Shown piece by piece: positions 56,306 through 64,000 of a stretch of 64,000 nt of DNA. The notes under the pieces were generated by a model. It ran no database searches and was not told where the DNA came from. It saw only the letters and a list, made by a program, of their open reading frames with translations. The stretch's first letter is position 1; every line of letters begins with the position of its first letter. Origin of the DNA: Gari tellinella (Eukaryota; Mollusca; Bivalvia; Cardiida; Psammobiidae). A program made the translations under genes and the position numbers. The stretch lies in assembly GCA_922989275.2 (NCBI GenBank), contig OV277861.1:92666993-92730992 (forward strand). The letters run 5' to 3'.

Positions 56306-59300
56306 GTAAGATTTGAACTTGTCAAGTCATTAGAGCCGATATGAACTGTACTGATGGGATACAGTCTTACAGACTCTGATGGCTTATTTAGGATTTGAAT
56401 ATACTGTTATTCTGCATTAACCCATTCCCCCATAAATACACCTTTTCACCCCTTTAATTAACTATTCCAGTAAAGAAATAGTTCTACATTATACAGTCAG
56501 GAATATGTAGCATAAGAAATATTTTCTATATTCTAGCAGATTGTAGCTTAAAGCAGGCTGAAAAAAAAGCAGAATGTGCCTTAAGGCACATTCTGCTTTA
56601 CTTTCAACCTGCTTTAAGTCGTCACCTGGCTGTCTTCAAAACTAGAAACAGGCTATGAGGTAAAGGGTTAAACAGCCACTTCTCTAAGTCTTCAGATATA
56701 TTTATTTTTCTTTATTTGAAAATGTAAATAGATAGAATAATCTACTCCTCACAAAAGGTATGCCCTTAGGAAGCCAGTTATGATTGAGATATGACCCATA
56801 TATATGTGGGTATGCTTATATACTTTCTAGTATTAAAATATTTTTACCTGCAGAAATCCACTTGAGGTTACAGAAGAGTTTGTCCAACAGTATAATAATG
56901 CAAAGGATCTTGATGAACGGGATGTCCTGGAGGAAACTGCTCACAAAATGCTGGAACGAGCCAAGGTAAGGTTGTATACAGACTTGTCTGTAACTAAACA
57001 CTTTGTTAAGGTTTTAAAATGTACAGTCAAGCCTGTATAAACCCCCCCTTTCTCCCAAAGAAGTGCATTTTAGCATATTTAATTTATTCCTCCACTGAAG
57101 AAAATACTTCCAATTTACACAGTCATGATCATGTACCATAAGAGATATTTTTCAAATGCTAGCAGATGGTAGCTTAAAGCAGACTGAAAGTAAAGCAGAA
57201 TGAGCTTAATGGTACACTCTGCTTTAAGTTGTTGCCTGTTTCTAAAACGATAAACACTCAAAATACTACTTTCCTTAAAATGCATATTTATGGAGTCGTG
57301 GGTCAAAGACATTAAAATATGTTTTCCTAAATATGCACATGATATTTTTGAAGCAGATTATAAAGGAGAATGGTCAAAAATACAAAACCACTGACTAAAT
57401 GTTACATTCTCTGCTTACAGAGGCGGACAGGGATAAAAGATCAGGGCAATGGTAAACATGTTAATCTGCCCATGGCATGGACAGAGCTGGCACAGCTAGC
57501 TCAGTGTAGGGGCAAGATACAGGAAGGTAGGTATATACAGGGGAGAAGATCTTAATATTCTGTCCTTTTTAAATGCAAATGCATTGCTCTAAAATGTAGA
57601 AAATGACAAGTTTTTGAAATTTCTAAGAGATATTTATTTTGAGTGGCAAACAGATTGGATCTATCTGTCTTATCTCCAATCATACAACATATAGACTATG
57701 TGTTTTTATGCCTCCGGCATCAGTAGATGCGGAGGCATATAGTAATTGTCCTATCCGTCCGTCCGTGCATCCGTAACAAGGTTAAGTAGATTTTACCGTT
57801 TCATCTAGCATCAACACCGCTTACTCCAATGCTTGGATACTTATACAGTTGTTGCCTTGGACCATTCCCTATCCACCAATATCAGCCAACCTTGATTTTG
57901 ACCTTGACCTAATTTGTACTTAGAATATTTTGAATGGGCTATTTCTTGGTTAACTAGATTTTACCGTTTCGTCTAGCATCAGCAACACTTACTCAAATGC
58001 TTTGATACTTATACAGTTGTTGCCTTGGACCATTCCCTATCCACCAATGTCATCCAACCTTGATTTTGACCTTGACCTTATTTGGACTTAGAATATTTTG
58101 AATGGGCGTTTTCTTACTGTTTTGTCTAGCATCCACACTACTTACTACATTGCTTCAAAACTTATAGTATACAATTATTGCCATGGACCATTACCAATTG
58201 ACCAATATTACTCAAGCTCAGTTTGACTTTGACCTAATTTGGACTTAGAAAAAATTCAAAGAGGTCAAGGAAGACCAAAACTATCCTGGATGGACATTGT
58301 GAAGCGGGATCGTGCATCTCTGGGGATGGACTCTACCCAACCACAGGATCGCCAGAAGTGGAGAGGAAGACTACGCTCCTCGACAGACAGACAGGCCTCA
58401 CCCTTGTTAAAGGATTAATCAACTGGCCTGTATAAACAAAACAGGATGATGATGATGATGATGATGTCAAGGATGCCACCAGGGGCATAAGCTTTTATTG
58501 AACATGCAGTCTTGTTGTAGTTTATTATACCACTTGTCATAACTTTCAGAATGCCTGGATGTGTTGATCATATCTCTGGACCAGTCTCCTCTGGAGAAGT
58601 ATCACATTCCTGCACTGTTCTTCCTGGCAGAGACCATGCTGTACTGGTTGAGAACTGATGCTGTCCACCAGCCCTACCTTAGAACTGGAGAAATCAAACT
58701 GCTAAAGGTGATGATAACCAAACAAACATATACAGTCAAGCTTTTATTAGCCATTATTCAGTGAAGAAGCATAGAGAATTCTTAACATGAGTGACAGCTT
58801 AACTGTTTAATACAGGTAGCAGCTTAAAGGAGGGTGAAAGTAAAGTAAAATGTAAAGCAAAGTAAAGTTCAAGGAGCTCTTTTGTAAAATATTTTGGAAA
58901 CAACAAATTTTAAATGACAGTATGAACTGATTTATATTTACTGGTTTATATTTTTCTGCATATTATATTTGAGCCATGTCATGAGAAAACCAGCCTTATT
59001 TTGCTGCAAAACTGTGTTGATCTTACCTAGCCATAATCTCAGTATTGGGATCTATGACTACAAACACCTTTAACCCTTTACCTGATAGCCTATTTCTAGT
59101 ATTGAATATAGGTGACCACTTAAAGTAGGTTGAAAGTAAAGCAGTATGCGCCCTAAGGCACATTCTGCTTTACTTTCAACCTGCTTTAAGTCACTATTTG
59201 CTAGTATATAAGTAATATTTCTAAGTGTACATGTTCATGCCTGTATAATCTTGAACTATTTTCTTTGGCGGAGGGATAAATTAAAATGCGCTAAAAGGCG

Positions 59301-62300
59301 CTTCTATCAGGTAAAGGGTTAAAATACACTGAACATGTTAGTGAGTTCCAAACCATGTAGACCAAGACTTTACACAGCAGTTGGTCTTAGTCTACACAGT
59401 TTGTAATGCAGTCATTGTATTGCACATTTTCCTTATACAGATGGGTCAGCTGGTGTTTACAAGGCTGTTCTACCATCACATGGCTGGTCAGCTGTCAGGT
59501 CAGAAGGACTTCAAGAACAGATTGTTTACTTATTTGGATGGTATGTACACTTTGGTTCTTCTTGACCTTTGCAGACACATCAAATAAACCTGTGCCAAGT
59601 AAGATGATGCATAACATTTTTTTTAAAGTAGAAATATGTAGTACAGTAAAACCTCTCTATAACGGCCACTAAAACGAGGACTAATTGGTTGTTTAAATGA
59701 CAGGTGACAGCTTAGAGCAAGGTGACAGTAAAACAGAAAGCTCCTACAGGAGCTTTCTGTTTTACTGTCACCATGCTTTAAGCAGTCACCTGTCAAAAAC
59801 AACTAATAAATTAGCACACTTTAGTGGCCGTTATAGAGAGGTTTTACTGTACAGTCGAACTTCGATATCTTGAAGTCGGTTTTGTTGAACATACCCGTAT
59901 TTCAAACGTTTTACTTTTGAAATATGGGTATGTTCGACTTGACTGAGCATGAATTATTTCAGTTCATATGTCGAACTATCTGATAGTTCCAGTTAAACGA
60001 GTTTGAGATATCGAAGTTCGACTGTACCTAATGTGATATAGTGTTCTCTGACATTACCAGCATTGCAAACCTGGATTTTTATGCCCCGCAAGACTTAGTC
60101 GGGAGCATATTGTTTTTGGTCTGTCTGTCTTTCTGTCTGTCTGTTTGGATGTGTCTGTACACAACTTTAACCTTGGCCATAACTTTTGAACAACATGGGA
60201 TAGAGACTTTATATTTGGAATGTGTACTCACCTCAAGAAGCTCTTGAGGTCAGTACAACTTGGGTCATGTCTGGCAAAGGTCAAGGTCATTTAGATGTAA
60301 AATTGGTTTAAAAGGGAGATAACTCATCCTATATCACATCAAGTGAATATGAAGGGAGATAACTCCTCCTAACTGGCCATAACTCTTTGATCATGTGATC
60401 ATTTCTTAATTTAGAAATAAGTCCTCAATATGACATTTGACAAACCTTGTTATGGCGACGACCTCATGATGCTATGGTTATGATGCATTTGAATAAGCTA
60501 GAAAAAGCTTGTTTCTTTGTACATTTCAACACAACAACAACAAGGTGTACAATAATAACCTGCTGTATGATATTACTTGAAAGCCAAATGAATTCTTTGC
60601 AGTGACAAAAAACCTCCGGGGCATTTGTCACGCTCTGTGACACCATTCTCGTTTTGTCCTTGCACAACATAGTTGGGGGAGGCATATTGTTTTTAGCTCA
60701 CCTGGCACAAAGTGCCAAGGTGAGCTATTCTGATAGTGCTATGTCCGTCGTCGTCCGTCGTCAACAATTTCTTTAAATGACATCTTCTCCTAAACTACTG
60801 GATGGATTTTAACCAAACTTGGCAGAAATGATCCTTATATGGTCCTTTTTGAAAGTTGTTCAAATGTTTCCGGTCCGTTGCATATCTAGGTCACAGGAGC
60901 TAAAAATAGATCGTTTCAATAAAAACTTTAAAAATCTTCTTCTCTGAAACCACAGTACCCTGAGCTTAGATATTTTGCAAAAAGCATCATCTATAGGTTC
61001 ACCTATCAAGACTGTTCAAATTATGTCCCTGGGGTAAAAAAAGGCCCCGCCCCGGGGGTCACAATTTACATAGAGTTATATAGTGAAATATTCAAACCTC
61101 TTCTACTCTGAAACTAATATAGCTAGAGCTTTGATATTTGGCATGGTGTAACTTCTAGAGGTACTTTACTAATATTGTTCAACTGGTTCCGGTCCGTTGC
61201 ATATTTAGGTCACAGGAGCTAAAAATAGATTTTTTCGATTAAAACTTAAAAAATCTTCTTCTCTGAAACCACAGTACCCTGAGCTTAGATATTTGGCACA
61301 AAGCATCATCTACAGGTCCTCTATCAAGATTGTTAAAATGTTTCCGGTCCGTTGCATATCTAGGTCACAGGAGCTAAAAATAAAATTCAATAAAAACTTA
61401 AAAAATCTTCTTCTCTGAAACCACAGTACCCTGAGCTTAGATATTTTGCAAAAAGCATCATCTTCAGTTCCTCTATCAAGATTGTTAAAATTGACCCCGC
61501 CCCGGGGGTCACAAATTTACATAGAGTTATAAAGTGAAATCTTCAAACCTCTTCTTCTCTGAAACTAATATAGCTAGAGCTTTGATATTTGGCATAGTGT
61601 AACTTATAGAGGTATACTTTACCAATATTGTTCAAATGGTTCCGGTCCGTTGCATATCTAGGTCACAGGAGCTAAAAATAGATTTTTTTTAATAAAAAAC
61701 TTAGAAAAACTTCTCTTAAACTACAGTACCCTAAGCTTAGCTATTCTGCACTCATCATCATCCAATCAGCAATTGGCACAATCATATTGTCATAATTTCT
61801 CAGCTTTCCAAGATATGTTACATTTACATCAACGGTCCCAGGTGAGCGATTTAGGGCCGTATACGGCTCTTGTTTAACTTTGGAACTACATGTGATAGAG
61901 ACTTTTTATAATATTTGGTATGTGTACTCTACTCAAAAAGTAAATGACCTCAGTACAATTTTGGGCATGTTAGACAAAGGTCAAGGTAGCTGAAAGTTTG
62001 CTGCAAATAAAGCACACAACTTTTTTTAGAGCCATTTATAAGGATTACAAAAATTTCTGACAGGGTAAAAGCATATGAGGAAAAGATTAGAGTGTGCAAA
62101 TTGAAGGAAAGGTTAATTGCATAACCTATTTCTAGTGTAACATGGTGAAAAGAATATCCAGCCAGACCAAGACTCAAACCCAGGGCCCCTGGCTTACTGG
62201 GCAAGAGCTCAATCGACTGAGCCACTGGGCCGCTTACACAAATCTCTCACCATTTAATCATAAACTCAAACCGGCTACACTAGTTTTGAACACAAGTGTC

Positions 62301-62698
62301 CACTTAAAGTAGGTTGAATGTAAAGCAGAAAACACCTTAAGAAGCATTCTGCTTTACCTTCAGTGTTTTAAGCTGCCACTTGCCAAGATAAACAAAATAT
62401 TTCTTATAAAGTATATTCATGACTATAAAGTAGAAACTTTTTTTTCAATAGAGAAATATATTAAAAGAGTAGAAGGGTATGTTTATGGAGTAATGGGTTT
62501 AACACAGATTTAATGGCATTTGTGTTTGCAGGTCTACAGGAATGTCAGGAAGCCTACAGTCCCTACCCTAATGCCCTGCTGTCTCTGAGGTTTATTATCA
62601 CAGTGGGTAAGATCATCATGTCAGATACCCAGCTAGAGCCAGGAGAGATCAAAGAAGGAGACAATGTGAGAAAGTCTGCCCTCAGTAGGCCCAGTGCT
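56169..62698 (+). CDS. TMEM232: TMEM232-like protein, first six coding exons (3' part outside the window)
   Basis: Plus-strand exons are 56169-56305, 56854-56965, 57421-57526, 58550-58707, 59441-59540 and 62532-62698. All introns are GT-AG, and phases 2, 0, 1, 0, 1, 0 chain into 260 uninterrupted codons. The start reads MPITKVPIVHKFGIISHTQ. Diagnostic stretches are WTELAQLAQCRGKIQE, LDVLIISLDQSPLEKYHIP, ALFFLAETMLYWLRTDAV and MGQLVFTRLFYHHMAGQL. These resemble animal TMEM232 (about 650 residues in human, linked to cilia and sperm flagella) as recalled; no search was run. Hydrophobic patches (LVFTRLFYHH, ALLSLRFIITVGKII) could be membrane segments or buried helices. The gene continues past 62698 through the donor GTAAGT. 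Introns hold family D, J and K MITEs, a LINE tail and larger repeats. Confidence 0.7.
56417..56671 (-). mobile_element. Family D MITE
   Basis: TTAACCCATTCCCCCATAA to GGTAAAGGGTTAA, core GCAGAATGTGCCTTAAGGCA. In the intron after TMEM232 exon 1. Confidence 0.88.
56854..56965 (+). CDS. TMEM232: TMEM232-like coding exon 2
   Basis: 112 bp between TTTTTACCTGCAG and GTAAGG. It encodes NPLEVTEEFVQQYNNAKDLD then ERDVLEETAHKMLERAK, a charged, probably helical stretch. Phase 2 to 0. Confidence 0.8.
57030..57306 (-). mobile_element. Family D MITE, decayed
   Basis: TTTATTCCTCCACTGAAGAA, core GAAAGTAAAGCAGAATGAGC with a shortened second arm, right end GGAGTCGTGGGTCAA. In the intron after exon 2. Confidence 0.7.
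57421..57526 (+). CDS. TMEM232: TMEM232-like coding exon 3
   Basis: 106 bp between CTCTGCTTACAG and GTAGGT. It encodes RRTGIKDQGNGKHVNLPMAW then TELAQLAQCRGKIQE. Phase 0 to 1. The downstream intron carries half of a family A MITE, a 168-bp tandem-repeat element and a LINE tail. Confidence 0.8.
57536..57670 (+). mobile_element. Family A MITE, left half
   Basis: TACAGGGGAGAAGATC, TTTTTAAATGCAAATGCATT, GAGTGGCAAACAGATTGGAT; the core's second arm and right end are absent. Confidence 0.6.
57705..58250 (+). repeat. F: tandem repeat with about 168-bp units
   Basis: A leader with hairpin ATGCCTCCGGCATC/GATGCGGAGGCAT and CCGTCCGTCCGTGCATCCG, then three units with ACAGTTGTTGCCTTGGACCA (spacing 168, then about 155). 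Non-coding, intronic. Confidence 0.75.
58257..58418 (+). pseudogene. LINE C-terminal fragment with ATG-repeat tail
   Basis: Frame reads QRGQGRPKLSWMDIVKRDRA, SLGMDSTQPQDRQKWRGRLR and a stop, the typical last residues of a LINE endonuclease-reverse transcriptase (GRP.W.D...DR..WR). It ends in a GATGATGATGATGATGATG tail at 58446-58468. It is inserted in the third unit of repeat F; TMEM232 exon 4 follows 80 bp later. Confidence 0.8.
58550..58707 (+). CDS. TMEM232: TMEM232-like coding exon 4
   Basis: 158 bp between CATAACTTTCAG and GTGATG. It encodes CLDVLIISLDQSPLEKYHIP, ALFFLAETMLYWLRTDAV and HQPYLRTGEIKLLK, the stretch that most resembles TMEM232. Phase 1 to 0. Confidence 0.85.
59070..59322 (+). 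mobile_element. Family D MITE
   Basis: TTAACCCTTTACCTGATAG to CAGGTAAAGGGTTAA with a nearly intact core. In the intron between TMEM232 exons 4 and 5. Confidence 0.88.
59441..59540 (+). CDS. TMEM232: TMEM232-like coding exon 5
   Basis: 100 bp between TTCCTTATACAG and GTATGT. It encodes MGQLVFTRLFYHHMAGQL then SGQKDFKNRLFTYLDG. Phase 0 to 1. The exon opens with ATG, but continuity with exon 4 argues this is internal. Confidence 0.8.
59644..59849. mobile_element. Family K MITE
   Basis: CAGTAAAACCTCTCTATAAC to GTTATAGAGAGGTTTTACTG, TA-flanked, with a perfect inner hairpin GACAGTAAAACAGAAAGCTC and complement. About 103 bp downstream of TMEM232 exon 5. Confidence 0.9.
59852..60024 (+). mobile_element. 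Family J MITE, copy 3, abutting family K
   Basis: CAGTCGAACTTCGATATC to GATATCGAAGTTCGACTG. Its left TA (59850-59851) is also the right TA of the family K copy. Confidence 0.9.
60077..60694 (+). repeat. G repeats
   Basis: ATGCCCCGCAAGACTTAGTC and GTCTGTCTGTCTTTCTGTCT begin one copy with GGGATAGAGACTTTATATTT and GGTCAAGGTCA. A second copy seems to begin at GTTGGGGGAGGCATATTG (60671) and, after E2, resumes at about 61876 with ACATGTGATAGAGACTTTTT up to about 61990. Confidence 0.65.
60695..61876 (+). repeat. E2 repeat, full-length copy
   Basis: Starts with hairpin AGCTCACCTGGCAC/GTGCCAAGGTGAGCT, then CGTCGTCCGTCGTCAACAAT. The internal unit TCCGGTCCGTTGCATATCTA with GGTCACAGGAGCTAAAAATA recurs four times, and CCGCCCCGGGGGTCAC twice. 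Ends with AGGGCCGTATACGGCTCTTG. Same end layout as E1. Confidence 0.85.
62120..62240 (-). repeat. tRNA-derived SINE-like fragment
   Basis: Minus strand GCCCAGTGGCTCAGTCGATT then GGGCCCTGGGTTTGAGTCTT gives A-box and B-box-like motifs in the right order. No target duplication seen. Confidence 0.5.
62255..62503 (+). mobile_element. Family D MITE, diverged
   Basis: CACTTAAAGTAGGTTGAATG, AAAGCAGAAAACACCTTAAG, then GGAGTAATGGGTTTAAC. About 30 bp upstream of TMEM232 exon 6. Confidence 0.7.
62532..62698 (+). CDS. TMEM232: TMEM232-like coding exon 6
   Basis: 167 bp between GTGTTTGCAG and GTAAGT. It encodes LQECQEAYSPYPNALLSLRF, IITVGKIIMSDTQLEPGEIK, then a polar segment with KSALSRPSA. Phase 1 to 0. 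It is separated from exon 5 by a 3-kb intron filled with families K, J, D and large repeats. Confidence 0.8.
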
Positions 62699-62721
62699 GT
62701 AAGTGACATCAGTTTGTTTAG

Positions 62722-62900
62722 CCAATTACCCAGTAGATACACCTTTTTTACACCTTTAACTTAGAAAATTGTTCCACTTTATAGTGTCATAAATATGCGC
62801 CATAACAAAAAGTTCCTATATTCTTATAGATGGTAGCTAATAGTAAAGCAAAACGCTCCTTTATGAGCACTCTGCTTTACTTTCTGTTAACTTGCAGCCT
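62722..62900 (-). mobile_element. Family D MITE, decayed
   Basis: CCAATTACCCAGTAGATACA, ATGGTAGCTAATAGTAAAGC and TTTACTTTCTG; right end lost. It starts 20 bp after TMEM232 exon 6. Confidence 0.55.
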
Positions 62901-63574
62901 TGTCTTGGTACAGTGTTATTATCCTGTCACGTGCCTATTTTCCTGACGGATAAAGGGGTGACAGATAAACTTTGCTTTATTATGCTAGTTGGTCACATGA
63001 CTGATGTTATTATGTCAGTTGGTCACATGACCTGTAGCCGGAACTATTTTCCCCACCGAGACGCTTATTTTTCCCGCTGTTAGGAAAGGTGTTCTAAAAC
63101 TTATTCAACAGAATCCGACGTGTAACGACGTTTATTCGAACTATTCGATGCAATCAAAGCGTTCTAGAGTACGCGCCACCAGCCGCTTGCAGAGATACTT
63201 CTATAATTGTCCACCTTTTAGATTTCCTAAGTGAAAAACACTAGATTTTTAAAGGTTCTTTTATTTCTTTTCAACGTAACTAGGATGTGACGTCACTGAC
63301 GTCATCTATATAATAGCGCGCTTTCCTAGAGTAACATAGTTCTTTAGTGAGAATCTTATCTAGACCAAAATGATTCTAGCTTTGGAAAAAGCGTTCTCTA
63401 TTTATTTTACTATTGTGACAAGGATTAATAGAATATTTGGTGACTAGCTTTGAATGAGAAAAGTTATCTGGCTCGGCTTCTGAATATATCAGGTTCGCCT
63501 GCGGCTCACCAGATATATTCATCCGCCTTGCCAGAAAACATTTCTCATTCAAAGCTAGTCACCAAATATTCTCT
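62901..63574. repeat. no gene; fold-back at about 63410-63580
   Basis: TATTTGGTGACTAGCTTTGA with ATGAGAAAAGTTATCTGGC is mirrored by GCCAGAAAACATTTCTCATT and CAAAGCTAGTCACCAAATAT, around TATATCAGG/CCAGATATA. Unclassified. A short direct repeat GTTGGTCACATGAC occurs at 62989 and 63019. Confidence 0.65.
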
Positions 63575-63808
63575 ATATTTCTTTTCTGTTTAAACACAAA
63601 GAAAACACACATGCATTGCAATAAAATTCAGCAAATGTCATCTTTTAAATAAATTTCTAACAAATTATTTTAATCTGGGCAGCAAACAGTTTGGAGTCTG
63701 ATCAGATGCCAGGTGGCCTGGCTTCTGATCTGTCTTCAGACTTTGCAATGGACATAAAAGTTTAAGCATACACACATTTACTGGGATCAAATAAAATCTT
63801 CACTGTAC
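63575..63808 (+). mobile_element. Family A MITE, decayed
   Basis: TTTCTGTTTAAACACAAAGA, core GTCTGATCAGATGCCAGGTG ..., right end AAATCTTCACTG before TA. Confidence 0.65.
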
Positions 63809-63824
63809 TAGTTTATCATCTTTG

Positions 63825-64000
63825 TTTAATCAGGAATCCAGATAAAAGGAATATTTCAAAAATTAAAATATTTTTATTTCTGCATGAAACCCTAAGGTGT
63901 CACTACTCATTAGAATCGTCTCAAAGAGACGATTCTAATGAGTAGTTACACCATAGGATTTGGTGCTTATATGAGTGAGAAAATGTTGGATTTGTTCAGT
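63825..64000 (+). mobile_element. Family O MITE, cut by the window edge
   Basis: AATCAGGAATCCAGATAAAA at the left. A long perfect inner hairpin CTACTCATTAGAATCGTCTC and complement at about 63902-63942, with CACCATAGGATTTGGTGC after it. Confidence 0.8.

Overview
This is eukaryotic, intron-containing, AT-rich animal DNA. Very many small inverted-repeat transposons, AGCTCACC-type hairpin repeats and ATAACTCCCCTT-type modules suggest a mollusc, most likely a bivalve. That assignment is an impression from repeat style and was not tested by a search. No prokaryotic operon, CRISPR array or rRNA is present.

Two host genes are supported by exons whose splice sites and phases agree throughout. A LYRM7-like gene (mitochondrial complex III assembly factor) lies on the minus strand, with five exons between 48167 and 41863 that give a complete product of about 120 residues. 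A TMEM232-like gene lies on the plus strand, with six coding exons from 56169 to 62698 (first 260 residues); it runs off the right edge. The two are transcribed divergently, with about 8 kb between their starts.

Almost everything else is repeats. 1-26 kb and 38-46 kb are packed with MITEs. The main families are A (TA-flanked, CAGTGGAGAAT ends), C (CAGTGYTCCCTC ends), D, L and M (TTAA-flanked, TTAACCC ends), I (GGGGCCCGTTTCATAAAAC ends), J, K, N and O. Several families with unrelated ends carry the same central hairpin.

26.8-38.4 kb is a nested structure. A 1.2-kb repeat (E1) with 161-bp internal tandem units was split by a 10.3-kb insertion (R) that has inverted ends and a 6-bp target duplication. 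R in turn contains a 960-bp hAT-type palindrome with an exact 8-bp target duplication, a Penelope-like GIY-YIG fragment, a second E1 copy, a GC-rich inverted-repeat element and a LINE fragment. Two copies (25.4 and 48.7 kb) of a TTAA-flanked element carry different tRNA-like cassettes at the same internal position. LINE remnants lie at 33.8, 49.9 and 58.3 kb, and a tRNA-derived SINE with a clear 15-bp target duplication at 18.3 kb.

Edges of degenerate repeats are approximate to about 10-30 bp. Edges stated to the base were read directly.
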